DNA of 64,000 nucleotides from Clostridiales bacterium (GCA_022800315.1 JAAWQC010000006.1:1-64000), one strand, 5' to 3'. Shown: positions 8,450 through 17,780, counted from the stretch's first letter. Translations and numbers: made by a program. Notes: generated by a model from the sequence alone, not told the origin.

Positions 8450-11446
8450 ATGATGATGAAAATGAAACGCAACGCCACGCGGCTGCTGTCCCTGCTGCTG
8501 ACGGCAGTATTTCTGCTGACGGCGGCGCCGCTGTCCGTTTGGGCGGCTCCTGCCGGCAGGCCGGCTGCTGTCGCGGCGGTGGAGGAGGCATATCAGCAGG
8601 CTGTGAGGCATCCCTACGGCAGAGAAAAACGGGAGGGGATCGTCTCGGCCTATCAGGCGGGACTGGCCGCTCTTGAGAAGGCGCTGACCGACAGTGAGCT
8701 TGCTGCGGCGAAGGATGAGGCCGTCGCCGCTATTGAGGACGCCGCGGCCGTCACCTATCGTCTGCCCGGCGAGGCGGCGGGAACTGTCTGGGCCGGCGTG
8801 ACTGACAACGGCGTACGCGACGAGGAGGACGACAACAACTATCCCGATCCGCTGGGGGAAATCGTCCCGCTGGTACAGGTGCCCTACTGCGAGGGGGAAA
8901 ACATCGCAGCGGTCACCCTGCGTATGCTGGAAGCCTATGGCATCGACTGCTACTATACCGGCAACGCCGCCAGCGGCTTCTATCTTTCGGCGCTGAAGGA
9001 TTTCTATCTGGCAGACGGCACCTACATCGACTCCTTCGGCGAATACGACGGGGGCTTCATGTCGGGCTGGATGGTCACCTGCAACAACTGGTTTTTGGAC
9101 CGGGGAGCATCGGATTTCCAGGTGGAGGCGGACGATGTTGTCCGCTGGCAGTTCACCTGTATGTACGGTTCGGATATCGGCAACGACTGGTTCAATCCCT
9201 CCGCCAAAATCACCGGCGTCCGTGTGGTGAGCAGCGGGGCGGCGCTCGCCCCCTCGTTCTCCGACACGGTGAAGGAATACACCCTGCGGGTGGACGGCGA
9301 GACCGACACGGTGCGGCTGGAAGCCCTGCAGGAAAACTACGGAGCTACCCTGACCTACCGGGTGGGGAACAAAACCTATAAGCTGCTGCAGGAGATACCG
9401 GTTATAGACGGCACCGAGATCGTGATCGAATGCACCTATCCCGGCGGCAGCCCCGACGCCGACAGGGTGACCCTGACGGTGACGAAGGAGCCCTCCGCCG
9501 CTGAACGGTTGGAGCAGGCGAAACGGGCAGCCGTGATCGAACTGGAGAACTATACGGACCCCGCCGGCTACCGGCCGGCGCAGCGTGACGAGAGGGAACA
9601 GGCGCTGGCCGCCGGCAAAGCGGCTATCGAAGCCGCCGGGAGTTTCGAAGCGGTTGAAGCGGCTCTGACCGCGGCTAAAGAAGCCCTGGACACCATCCCC
9701 ACCGACGGGGAGCTTTCGGCCGGCGAGCTGAACGAGGCCCGAAAAACCGCGGCGGAGGAGTTGAAGGGCTATAAGGACCCCACCGACTACCGCCCGGCAC
9801 AGCAGCGCGAGCTGGAGCAGGCCGTCGCCGACGGCTTGGTGGCCATCGCGGCCGCCGGGACGGCGGAAGAGGTCGGACAGGCGCTGGCTGCCGCCAAAGC
9901 AGTGCTGGATGGGGTGAAAACCAACGCCCAGTTGACCGACGAGGAACGGCAGACCCTCTCCGACCGGCTGGAAACCGCTATTCGGGGAGTGATACAGGGA
10001 CGGAAAATCAATGACCAGCTCACCGGCGACAGCGTGCTGGGCAGCAGGGAGTTTACCGATCCCGCCACCGGGGCCAGCAGTACGTGGAGCGACTGGCTCG
10101 CTATGGCCATGGGGCGGTATTCCTTCGTCCGCAGCGACGGCAGCATCAATTTTTGCTACGATGACGGCAGCGGCTACCAGAATTACCGGGAGGCACTGGA
10201 GCGTTTCGTCACCGCGGCTTATGAAGAAAACGGCGGCAGCCTGAGCAAGGTGAAAGCCACCGAATGGCACCGCCTGATCCTGACTGTGGCCGCCCTGGGA
10301 GGGGACCCCACCCGGTTCGGTACCTATGAGGGCAGGCCCATCGATCTGGTTGCGGACGGCACCTATAACTGTGTGGTGAACGGCGGCCCCGCGCGACAGG
10401 GGATCAATGGCGTCATCTACGCCCTGCTGGCGAAAAACGCCGTGATCGACGGCCAGCCGGAGCAGGCTCTGTATACCGACGAATATCTGATCGGCTGCCT
10501 GCTGGAAAATCAGCTGGCCGACGGCCCTGAGGGTGCTTATGGCGGCTGGGCTCTGCGCGGGAACGAATCCGATCCCGATATCACCGCCATGGCGGTGCAG
10601 GCGCTGGCCCCTTATTACCACAGCGAAAAGACCTACAGCTGTCAGAACAAGGCTACCGGTCAAATCGTGGCCAAAACGGCCGCCCGGATGATAGACGAGG
10701 CGCTGGCCGTTCTCTCCTCCCGGCAGCTTCCCGGCGGCGATTACGCTTCCTGGGGAACCGAAAATGCCGAGAGTACAGCACAGGTGCTGATCGCCTTGTG
10801 TGAGCTGGGCATCGACCCGGCGGCGGACTCCCGCTTCATCACCGCCGAGGGCAAGACCCTGCTGGACGGCCTGATGAAATACCGTCTGGCGGACGGCAGC
10901 TTTACCCATGCTTTTGCGACGGACGCACAGAACCCGGAGGCGGCTCCCGGCGCCTACAATCAAATGGCCACCGATCAGGCGGGCTGTGCGCTGGTGGCCT
11001 ATTGGCGATATGTGGGCGGCAGGAACTCCCTGTACAATATGCGGTCGGACGAAGCGGCAGCCGACCGGACGGCGGCACAGAAGGTTTCCGCCCTGATCGA
11101 CGCTATCGGCGAGGTGAACCTCGACAGCGAAGAGGCGATCCGCACCGCCCGGCAGGCTTATAATACCCTGACGGCGGAACAGAAGGTGCTGGTGGACAAC
11201 TATGCCGTACTGGAGGCCGCGGAAGAAGCGCTGGCCGCGCTGAAAGCGGCCGGCTCTACCGATTCAACGACCGATGGCACCGGCGGGGACAGGAGCGAAA
11301 CCACCCGGCCCGACGGGGAAAAGGGTCCGGACGGCAGTCCTGCCACCGGCGAAACCGGTGTGTGTTCTCTGTTCATCTTCGCCGCCGCCCTGTTCACCAT
11401 GGGCGGCACCCTGCTCGCGGCACAAAAACGGCAGAAATCCCGATAA
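8450..11446 (+). CDS. Large surface protein: DUF4430 plus alpha/alpha-barrel, LPxTG-like anchor
   Basis: 998 residues with a signal peptide (about 1-35). The domain order is: helical segment, DUF4430 (about 138-250, with SGWMVTCNN and DDVVRWQF), cadherin-like beta-sandwich (252-345), two FIVAR-type helical repeats (352-490), alpha/alpha-barrel (about 504-862, with DPDITAMAVQALAPYY and ESTAQVLIALCELG), helical segment (875-934). It ends with SPATGETG, a hydrophobic stretch and KRQKSR, a sortase-like tail. The barrel belongs to the prenyltransferase/transcobalamin-like toroid class. Intrinsic factor has the same two folds in the reverse order. It starts 2 bases after the previous stop, so translation is coupled. 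Probable extracellular cobalamin binder, inferred from riboswitch and ECF context. Confidence 0.83.
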   Translation: MMMKMKRNATRLLSLLLTAVFLLTAAPLSVWAAPAGRPAAVAAVEEAYQQAVRHPYGREKREGIVSAYQAGLAALEKALTDSELAAAKDEAVAAIEDAAAVTYRLPGEAAGTVWAGVTDNGVRDEEDDNNYPDPLGEIVPLVQVPYCEGENIAAVTLRMLEAYGIDCYYTGNAASGFYLSALKDFYLADGTYIDSFGEYDGGFMSGWMVTCNNWFLDRGASDFQVEADDVVRWQFTCMYGSDIGNDWFNPSAKITGVRVVSSGAALAPSFSDTVKEYTLRVDGETDTVRLEALQENYGATLTYRVGNKTYKLLQEIPVIDGTEIVIECTYPGGSPDADRVTLTVTKEPSAAERLEQAKRAAVIELENYTDPAGYRPAQRDEREQALAAGKAAIEAAGSFEAVEAALTAAKEALDTIPTDGELSAGELNEARKTAAEELKGYKDPTDYRPAQQRELEQAVADGLVAIAAAGTAEEVGQALAAAKAVLDGVKTNAQLTDEERQTLSDRLETAIRGVIQGRKINDQLTGDSVLGSREFTDPATGASSTWSDWLAMAMGRYSFVRSDGSINFCYDDGSGYQNYREALERFVTAAYEENGGSLSKVKATEWHRLILTVAALGGDPTRFGTYEGRPIDLVADGTYNCVVNGGPARQGINGVIYALLAKNAVIDGQPEQALYTDEYLIGCLLENQLADGPEGAYGGWALRGNESDPDITAMAVQALAPYYHSEKTYSCQNKATGQIVAKTAARMIDEALAVLSSRQLPGGDYASWGTENAESTAQVLIALCELGIDPAADSRFITAEGKTLLDGLMKYRLADGSFTHAFATDAQNPEAAPGAYNQMATDQAGCALVAYWRYVGGRNSLYNMRSDEAAADRTAAQKVSALIDAIGEVNLDSEEAIRTARQAYNTLTAEQKVLVDNYAVLEAAEEALAALKAAGSTDSTTDGTGGDRSETTRPDGEKGPDGSPATGETGVCSLFIFAAALFTMGGTLLAAQKRQKSR

Positions 11447-11476
11447 ACGTCCCACAGGGGAGAAAGGCGGAGACAG

Positions 11477-13120
11477 ATGAAACGGTTGCGGGCGATATTC
11501 GGTTTTTGGCTGGCCCTGTGTCTCTGCCTTTCCCCGCTGGCGGCGGCGGAAGGAGGCGGGGCCTCTTATACGGCGGCGGACTATCGGTCGGCCGCTGAAG
11601 ATATCCTCCGCTGGAAAAAGGCGGAGAACAGCGCTGGGGGGGAGCTGCTCAGCGGATCCCTGCTGGCAAAAGCGGGAACCACCGCCGCCGACTGGTACGC
11701 CATCGGATTGGGGCGTTGGGGATTCGCGGACGATTACGAGGCCTATCGGGCGATGCTGGAGCAGGCGGTGTCCAGCCGGTATGCCGAGTCGGGCGGGCTG
11801 TCCCCGGTCAAGGCCACCGAATGGCATCGGATCATCCTCGCCCTGCTGGCGGCAGGGGGCGACCCCACCGCCGCAGCAAGGGAGGGGGAAGGGAAAACGA
11901 TCGACCTCGTCGCGGACGGTACTTACAACCGGGGGAAAACGGCTTCTTTGGGGCGTCAGGGCCTTAACGGCTGGATATGGGCGCTCATCGCACTGGATGC
12001 CATGCGGTATCCCGTGCCCGACGGGGCTTACAACACGCGGGAGGATATGATCGGGGAGATTCTGCGCCGGCAGCTGGCCGACGGAGGCTTTGCGTTGACA
12101 GGGCAGGAAGCCGACCCCGACATGACGGCCATGGCGGTACAGGCGCTGGCACCCTATTGCGATGACGAAAAGGGAATAACCTTTACAGAATTGGAAGGCC
12201 GGGAGACGGTCAAAACGGTCAAAACGGCGGTGGACGAGGCGCTTTCCTGTCTGTCCGCCCTGCAGGAGGACACGGGGGATTACGCCAGCTGGGGCACCCG
12301 TAACGTGGAGAGCACGGCGCAGGTGGCGATAGCCCTGTGCTGCCTGGGTATCGACCCTCTGACCGACAGCCGCTTCATTAAAAACGGCCGCACCGTGGTG
12401 GACGGCGTGATGCTTTACCGTCAGGCGGACGGCGGCTTTGCCCATTCGTATACGGCGGACCCCGAAAATCCCGACGCACAGCCCGGCGTCTCCAACTCCA
12501 TGGCAGGGGAGCAGGTCCTGTGTGCCCTGAACGCCCTCTGGCGGCAGCGGGAGGGCCTGCGTACCCTTTACGACTTTCTGCCGGAGGCGGGGGAGGGCGG
12601 CGAAGTATCGGCCGCCTTTACCGACGCCGACCGGGAGACAATACGGGAGCTGGACGGAAAGGCCAATACCGACGATTATCCGACGGTGGTGGCGCTGCTG
12701 GATAAGCTCAGCCGGACGGCGGATTTCGAGGGGAAAGAGGATTGTCTCGCACGGCTGAGGAACCTGAAGGACCGTATCGACGGCATCCAGCGGGAGATCG
12801 ACGACATCAACGCGTTGGTGCTGGTGCGCCTGTATCCCTTCGAGCAGCTGTCGCTGGGGGATAAGCCCCTTCTCGATGGGCTGATTCGGAGGCACGACGC
12901 GCTGGACGCCACCGATCAGCGGAAAATCGACCGGTGGGAGGATGTGCTGCGGGCGAAGGCACAGGTAGACAGCCAGTGGCGCGCCCTGCTGATCGGGGCC
13001 ACACTTACGCTGCTGGGGGCGATGTGTCTGTTGCTGCTAATCCGCCGAGTACGCCGTCGGCGGACTCAAAAGCGGCGGGCGATGGACGAGCTGGCCGCCC
13101 GGTGTGAGGACGAAGAATGA
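11477..13120 (+). CDS. Membrane-anchored alpha/alpha-barrel (transcobalamin alpha-domain-like) protein
   Basis: 547 residues: signal peptide (1-24), a toroidal alpha/alpha-barrel (about 29-385), a coiled-coil-like stretch (about 427-445), one membrane helix (501-521) and a very basic cytoplasmic tail. It is a paralog of the barrel in the preceding gene. Shared motifs include KATEWHR, IDLVADGTYN, DPDMTAMAVQALAPY and ESTAQVAIALC. It has no DUF4430 domain of its own, so it may pair with the DUF4430 protein encoded next, whose start overlaps its stop (ATGA). The role as a B12-handling alpha-domain is inferred from family and operon. Confidence 0.8.
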   Translation: MKRLRAIFGFWLALCLCLSPLAAAEGGGASYTAADYRSAAEDILRWKKAENSAGGELLSGSLLAKAGTTAADWYAIGLGRWGFADDYEAYRAMLEQAVSSRYAESGGLSPVKATEWHRIILALLAAGGDPTAAAREGEGKTIDLVADGTYNRGKTASLGRQGLNGWIWALIALDAMRYPVPDGAYNTREDMIGEILRRQLADGGFALTGQEADPDMTAMAVQALAPYCDDEKGITFTELEGRETVKTVKTAVDEALSCLSALQEDTGDYASWGTRNVESTAQVAIALCCLGIDPLTDSRFIKNGRTVVDGVMLYRQADGGFAHSYTADPENPDAQPGVSNSMAGEQVLCALNALWRQREGLRTLYDFLPEAGEGGEVSAAFTDADRETIRELDGKANTDDYPTVVALLDKLSRTADFEGKEDCLARLRNLKDRIDGIQREIDDINALVLVRLYPFEQLSLGDKPLLDGLIRRHDALDATDQRKIDRWEDVLRAKAQVDSQWRALLIGATLTLLGAMCLLLLIRRVRRRRTQKRRAMDELAARCEDEE

Positions 13121-13677
13121 AAAAAGACCTGCTGGCGGCATTTTTCATCCTACTGGCGGCCGCCGTCCTGTTGTCGGGGACCCGTATCCAGTCGGTGGAG
13201 GAATACTACCTGACCCATGTGGACGATATCACGGCGGAGAGCGAGACGGTATTTATTTCGATTCGATGCGATACAATCCGGCAGAATTATGATAAACTGG
13301 ACAAAGAGCTGCGCGAGGGAGATTATCTCCCGGCCGACGGTGTGATTCTGCCCGCCACCGAGGTGGTGCTGCGGCCGGGGGATACCGTGTTCGACCAGCT
13401 GGACCGGGTGGCCCGCGCCAACCGGATCCCCATGGAATATCAGGGGGCGGACGAGAACGGTTTCGGCTCGGTCTACATACAGGGCATCCAGTATCTCTAC
13501 GAGTATTCCTGCGGCCCGCTGTCGGGCTGGATGTACCGGGTCAACGGGGAATTCCCCGGCTACGGCTGTTCCCGCTATGTCCTGGAGGATGGGGATGTGG
13601 TGGAATGGGTGTATACCTGCGACCTGGGACGGGATATCGGCAGCCAGGAGATCGAAGGGGGAGGCGGGACATCATGA
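13117..13677 (+). CDS. Membrane-anchored DUF4430 (transcobalamin beta-domain-like) protein
   Basis: 186 residues with an N-terminal hydrophobic anchor (about 5-22) and one DUF4430 domain. The domain shows PGDTVFDQLDRVAR, SGWMYRVNGEFPGYG and EDGDVVEWVYTCDLGRDIG, the same core motifs as the two upstream DUF4430 proteins. There is no lipobox cysteine, so it is probably held by an uncleaved helix. Start and stop overlap the neighbouring genes by 4 bases on both sides, tying it translationally to the barrel protein and to EcfT. It could hand substrate from the surface binders to the transporter, which is inference. Confidence 0.82.
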   Translation: MKKDLLAAFFILLAAAVLLSGTRIQSVEEYYLTHVDDITAESETVFISIRCDTIRQNYDKLDKELREGDYLPADGVILPATEVVLRPGDTVFDQLDRVARANRIPMEYQGADENGFGSVYIQGIQYLYEYSCGPLSGWMYRVNGEFPGYGCSRYVLEDGDVVEWVYTCDLGRDIGSQEIEGGGGTS

Positions 13678-14555
13678 AGGTGCTGCAGGCGGCTCATCCG
13701 GCCGTGTTGTTGGTGTATTTTCTGGCGGTAACGCTGGTGGCTATGTTCGTATGGAACCCCGCGATTCAGCTGCTCGCGCTGGCGGGAGGGGCGGGATACG
13801 CTTTCCTGATACGGAAGAGAGGGGAGCTGAAAGGGGACCTTGCCTTTTATCTGCTCCTGTTTCTCCTGATCGCGGTGACCAATCCTCTGTTTTCCCACAA
13901 CGGGGTCACCCCTCTGTTTTTTCTCAACGGCAATCCTGTGACAAAAGAAGCGATCGTTTACGGCGTCGCTATCGCGGGGATGATGCTGTCGGTACTCCTG
14001 TGGTGCCGGTGCTACAGCCGGATCATGACCAGTGACAAGTTTCTGTTTTTGTTCGGCAAAGCGATCCCCCGCCTGTCGCTGGTATTATCCATGGCTTTGC
14101 GCTTTATCCCCCTGTTCCGGCGGCAGATGAAGCGGGTGGGACGGGCGCAGAAAACGATGGGGCTTTACGCCTCGGGGGGGTATGTGGACCGGGTGCGCGG
14201 CGGCCTGCGCGTTTTTTCCGCCCTGATCACCTGGTCGCTGGAGAACGCTATGGACACCGCCGCCTCCATGAAAGCGCGGGGTTACGGGTTGAAAGGGCGC
14301 AGCCATTTCGCCCTGTTCCGCTTCGACCGGCGGGACGCCCTGCTGCTTCTGGTAAGCGGTTTGCTGCTGCTGCTCACCCTGTGCGGCGTGGGGGCCGGCC
14401 TCACCGATTTTTCGTTTTATCCCACGATCGGCGAACTGCGGCGTTCCCCGGCAGCGTACCTGACCTACGGGACTTACGGGGCGCTTTCGTTTTTGCCCTT
14501 TATCCTGGAAATCGAGGAGAACCTGAAATGGACATATTACAGATCGAAGGCCTGA
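13674..14555 (+). CDS. ecfT: ECF transporter transmembrane component (EcfT)
   Basis: 293 residues with several membrane helices and the EcfT coupling signature: an Ala-Arg-Gly motif in SMKARGYGLKGR (about 197-208), which contacts the ATPases. It joins the substrate-binding S component to the two ATPase domains in the membrane. The start overlaps the previous stop (ATGA) and is preceded by GGGGGAGG. Its end overlaps the ATPase gene by 28 bases. Its place inside a riboswitch operon together with A and S subunits suggests a dedicated (group I) ECF module rather than a shared one. Confidence 0.9.
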   Translation: MKVLQAAHPAVLLVYFLAVTLVAMFVWNPAIQLLALAGGAGYAFLIRKRGELKGDLAFYLLLFLLIAVTNPLFSHNGVTPLFFLNGNPVTKEAIVYGVAIAGMMLSVLLWCRCYSRIMTSDKFLFLFGKAIPRLSLVLSMALRFIPLFRRQMKRVGRAQKTMGLYASGGYVDRVRGGLRVFSALITWSLENAMDTAASMKARGYGLKGRSHFALFRFDRRDALLLLVSGLLLLLTLCGVGAGLTDFSFYPTIGELRRSPAAYLTYGTYGALSFLPFILEIEENLKWTYYRSKA

Positions 14556-16204
14556 GTTTTTCCTATCCGGGGGCGGCGCAACGGGCGGTGGATAATTTCT
14601 CCCTCACTGTCGACAGCGGCGAGTTCCTCGTTCTCTGCGGGGAATCGGGCTGCGGTAAAACCACCCTGCTTCGCCTGCTGAAACGGGAACTGGCCCCGGC
14701 CGGAGAAAGAAGCGGGCGTATTCTGTACGACGGCGTCCCCCAGGAAGAGCTGGAGGCCCGGGTCAGCGCCCATGAGATCGGGTATGTACAGCAGAATCCC
14801 GACAGTCAAATCGTTACCGACAAGGTGTGGCACGAATTGGCCTTCGGTCTTGAAAACCTCGGCGTCCCCACCGCTTCTATCCGACGGCGGGTGGGGGAAA
14901 TGGCCAGCTATTTCGGCATACAGGACTGGTTCCGGCGGGATACCGATGAGCTGTCGGGCGGGCAGAAGCAGCTGCTCAACCTGGCATCGGTGATGGTCAT
15001 GCAGCCCCGGGTGCTGATCCTGGACGAACCCACCAGCCAGCTGGACCCCATCGCCGCCGCCGATTTCATCGCCACCCTGCACAAGCTCAACCGGGAGCTG
15101 GGTCTGACCATCCTGCTGGTGGAGCACCGGCTGGAGGAGGTGTTCCCGCTGGCCGACCGGGTGGTGCTGATGGAGCGGGGACGGCTGTTGCTGTGCGATA
15201 CCCCCCGGGCGGTGGGGGAGCGGCTGCGCGGCCGGGATATCGAACATCCCATGCTGGCGGGGCTTCCCAGTGCGGTGAGGATTTACCAGGCGCTGACGGC
15301 GAAAGGGGAGTGCCCCCTCACCGTCAAGGAGGGGCGGCAGTTCCTCAGCGCTCATTACCGGCCGGCGAAACCGGAACCGCCGGCCGCTCCCCTTCCCGCC
15401 GGCACACCGGCGGTGGAGCTGCGGGAGGTGTGGTTCCGGTACGAGCGGGACCTGCCCGATGTGCTGCGGGGGGTAAACCTGCGGGTATATCCGGGGGAGA
15501 TTTTTTGTCTGCTGGGCGGCAACGGCACCGGCAAGACCACCACCCTGAATGTGGCCGCGGGCCTGGACCGGGCTTATCGGGGCAAGGTGCTCATCGAGGG
15601 CAGGCCTATTCGGGAGTATAAGGGAAACACCCTGTATCGTCATCTTCTGGCCGCGCTGCCCCAGAATCCCCAGAGTGTCTTTCTGAAGAACAGCGTGGAG
15701 GAGGACCTGGAGGAGATTCCGGGGGCTATGGGGTTACCTCCCCACGAGCGGAAAACCCGCGTCGCGGATATGGCGGAGCGGCTGTGTATTGCGCCGCTGC
15801 TCAACCAACATCCTTACGATCTGAGCGGTGGTGAGCAGCAGAAATGCGCGTTGGCGAAAATGCTGCTGCTTCAGCCCCGCATCCTGCTGTTGGACGAGCC
15901 CACCAAGGGGCTGGACGCCGGTTTCAAACGGCAGCTGGGGGGACTGCTGGAGGAACTGAAGCGGGACGGCGCCGCTATCCTCATGGTGACCCACGATGTG
16001 GAGTTCGCCGCTGAGACCGCCGACCGCTGCGCCCTCTTTTTTGACGGGGAGGTGTTATCCGCCGCCCCGCCGCCCCTGTTCTTTGCGGACAACACGTTTT
16101 ATACCACGGCGGCCAGCCGCATGGCGCGGCATCTGTACCCCTACGCCGTCACCTGTGCCGGGGTGGCCGAAGAATGCAGGAAAGGCGGAATGATTGATGA
16201 TTAA
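14528..16204 (+). CDS. ECF transporter ATPase, fused A-A' (two ABC domains)
   Basis: 558 residues carrying two complete ABC ATPase domains in one chain. The first has Walker A GESGCGKTT (38-46), Q-loop QQNPDSQ, signature LSGGQ (about 142) and Walker B ILDEPTSQLD. The second has GGNGTGKTT (about 331), LPQNPQS, LSGGEQQ (about 432) and LLLDEPTKGLD. In most Firmicutes EcfA1 and EcfA2 are separate proteins; the fusion fits dedicated modules. It powers uptake through EcfT and the S component. The GAGGAG site lies inside the end of ecfT, and its stop overlaps the S-component gene. Confidence 0.92.
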   Translation: MDILQIEGLSFSYPGAAQRAVDNFSLTVDSGEFLVLCGESGCGKTTLLRLLKRELAPAGERSGRILYDGVPQEELEARVSAHEIGYVQQNPDSQIVTDKVWHELAFGLENLGVPTASIRRRVGEMASYFGIQDWFRRDTDELSGGQKQLLNLASVMVMQPRVLILDEPTSQLDPIAAADFIATLHKLNRELGLTILLVEHRLEEVFPLADRVVLMERGRLLLCDTPRAVGERLRGRDIEHPMLAGLPSAVRIYQALTAKGECPLTVKEGRQFLSAHYRPAKPEPPAAPLPAGTPAVELREVWFRYERDLPDVLRGVNLRVYPGEIFCLLGGNGTGKTTTLNVAAGLDRAYRGKVLIEGRPIREYKGNTLYRHLLAALPQNPQSVFLKNSVEEDLEEIPGAMGLPPHERKTRVADMAERLCIAPLLNQHPYDLSGGEQQKCALAKMLLLQPRILLLDEPTKGLDAGFKRQLGGLLEELKRDGAAILMVTHDVEFAAETADRCALFFDGEVLSAAPPPLFFADNTFYTTAASRMARHLYPYAVTCAGVAEECRKGGMIDD

Positions 16205-16874
16205 AAAAGGGCTGCGGTACGGCCTGCTTCTTCTGGTGATCCCGGCGATTCTGCTGACCGGCGCGCTGCTGTTCCGCGACAAACAGTATGCCTGGATGTC
16301 CCTCGGCATCGCGGTGGCGGCCTGCATCCCGTTTTTCCTCACCTTTGAAAAGGGAAAGGCGGGAACCCGGCAGATGATCGCGGTGGCGGTCATGATCGCC
16401 ATTGCCGTGGTGGGACGGCTGATTTTCGCCCCCCTTCCCGGTTTCAAGCCGGTGACGGCGATCGTGGTGATCGCCGCCCTGTATCTGGGCGGCGAGGCGG
16501 GCTTCGTCACCGGGGCGCTGGCGGCCCTCGTCTCCAACTTCTTTTTCGGCCAGGGGCCGTGGACCCCATTCCAGATGTTCACCTGGGGCCTCATCGGCCT
16601 GGCCGCGGGACTGCTGGCGGCGCCGCTGAAAAAGCATCTCGTCCTGCTGCTGATTTATGGGGCGGCGGCGGGGGTGTTTTTTTCCCTGCTGATGGACGTT
16701 TGGACCACCTTGTGGTACGACGGCGCCTTCAATTTGACGCGCTATCTTGCCGCCGTCGTTACGGCGGGGCCTTTTACCCTGGAATACGGGATATCCAACG
16801 TGATTTTTCTGCTGGTACTGGCAAAACCGGTGGGGGGGAAGCTGGAACGCATCAAAACGAAATACGGCCTGTGA
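16197..16874 (+). CDS. ECF transporter S component, probably for cobalamin (CbrT-like)
   Basis: 225 residues with about six membrane helices. It shows the S-component pattern GRLIFAPLPGFKPVTAIVVIAALYLGGEAGF followed by SNFFFGQGPWTPFQM, here quoted in parts, which marks the CbrT-like group that includes a cobalamin transporter. The S subunit sets substrate choice; cobalamin is inferred from the riboswitch and the transcobalamin-like partners. ATG is preferred over an adjacent in-frame TTG and follows GGAAAGGCGG. It overlaps the end of the ATPase gene by 8 bases and is the last gene of the operon. Confidence 0.86.
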   Translation: MIKKGLRYGLLLLVIPAILLTGALLFRDKQYAWMSLGIAVAACIPFFLTFEKGKAGTRQMIAVAVMIAIAVVGRLIFAPLPGFKPVTAIVVIAALYLGGEAGFVTGALAALVSNFFFGQGPWTPFQMFTWGLIGLAAGLLAAPLKKHLVLLLIYGAAAGVFFSLLMDVWTTLWYDGAFNLTRYLAAVVTAGPFTLEYGISNVIFLLVLAKPVGGKLERIKTKYGL

Positions 16875-16882
16875 GGAAAGGA

Positions 16883-16911
16883 TTGACAGACCCTTCCGCC
16901 ACGCTTAGAAT
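16883..16911 (+). promoter_or_regulatory. Sigma-A promoter for the amidohydrolase gene
   Basis: TTGACA, 17-base spacer, TAGAAT, 33 bases before the amidohydrolase start. It separates this gene from the B12 operon. Confidence 0.8.
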
Positions 16912-16944
16912 AGGGTCATCTTCGCCACAGAATCGAGGTTGACT

Positions 16945-17745
16945 ATGAAAATTTATGCCAATCACGCCCATGTTTTTCCGAAATCGGTGCGGGAGGACGG
17001 TACGGTGGACGTCCTGCTGCGCACCATGGACGACTGCGGTATCGAGAAGGCCGTGACCTTCGCCGCCTTCCCCAGTCAGCTGGGGCCGGGCGACGAGGAA
17101 CCCAACGCGGCGCTGGCCCGCCGCATACGGTCGGAGGACCGGCTCCGCGCTTTCGGCGTCATCGACTTTTCCCGTGGCGATCTGGAGGATCAGGTGGAGG
17201 CCATCTATCAGCTGGGGTTCCCCGGCATCAAGCTCCATCCCGCGTATCAGCATTTTCGCGTCGACGGGGAAGCGGCCTGCCGTGTATACGCCGCCGCACA
17301 GGAGCGGGACCTGTTTCTCAGCTTCCACACAGGGATCCACTGGCACCGCATCTCCGACTACAACGTGCTGCTGTTCGACGAGGTTGCCTATCGTTACCGC
17401 CAACTGCGCTTTAGCATGGAGCATGTGGGAGGCTATTGCTTTTTCCACGACGCGGTGGCGGTGATGCTGAACAATGGGGCCAACCCGCCCCGTATATACG
17501 CCGGTTTGACCAGTGTGTTCGACCGGGAGGAGAATCGGTTTTGGTTTCAAAGCGACGAGCGCATCCGCGACCTTCTCTGGCAGACGGGGGAGGAAGCCAG
17601 TATCTTTGGGCTGGATTTCCCCTATAACAGCACCGAAAAGATTCAGGCGGCCATCCGGCATATTCGGCAGATGGATATTTCCGAATCGGCGAAGGAGAAA
17701 ATCCTCGGCGGCAATCTCCGCCGGGTGCTGTCGTGGGACGAATAA
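16945..17745 (+). CDS. Amidohydrolase-family (TIM-barrel, metal-dependent) protein
   Basis: 266 residues of the amidohydrolase-2 type. The usual N-terminal HxH metal motif is NHAHVFP (H7, H9). A lysine/histidine pair, GIKLHPAYQHF, lies at about 92, later histidines are in SFHTGIHWHR and MEHVGG, and a terminal aspartate is in FGLDFPYNS. This is the pattern of metal-dependent hydrolases or decarboxylases; the substrate is unknown. ATG is chosen over an upstream TTG because of a GAGG site 6 bases before. It has its own promoter and a strong terminator. Confidence 0.82.
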   Translation: MKIYANHAHVFPKSVREDGTVDVLLRTMDDCGIEKAVTFAAFPSQLGPGDEEPNAALARRIRSEDRLRAFGVIDFSRGDLEDQVEAIYQLGFPGIKLHPAYQHFRVDGEAACRVYAAAQERDLFLSFHTGIHWHRISDYNVLLFDEVAYRYRQLRFSMEHVGGYCFFHDAVAVMLNNGANPPRIYAGLTSVFDREENRFWFQSDERIRDLLWQTGEEASIFGLDFPYNSTEKIQAAIRHIRQMDISESAKEKILGGNLRRVLSWDE

Positions 17746-17750
17746 GGAGG

Positions 17751-17780
17751 AAGAGGGACCGGCATTGCCGGTCCCTCTTG
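17751..17780. terminator. Terminator hairpin between convergent genes
   Basis: A 14-bp stem (AAGAGGGACCGGCA with its exact complement) lies directly after the amidohydrolase stop, facing the GNAT gene on the other strand. Confidence 0.8.

Noticed and set aside
9500-9930. DNA-level tandem repeat in the large surface protein
   Set aside because: The two units are FIVAR-type protein repeats with diverged DNA; not a recent DNA duplication.
8444-10963. 839-codon open frame on the minus strand opposite the large DUF4430 protein
   Set aside because: It is a by-product of GC-rich codons in the true gene; no ribosome site, no domain and no signal.
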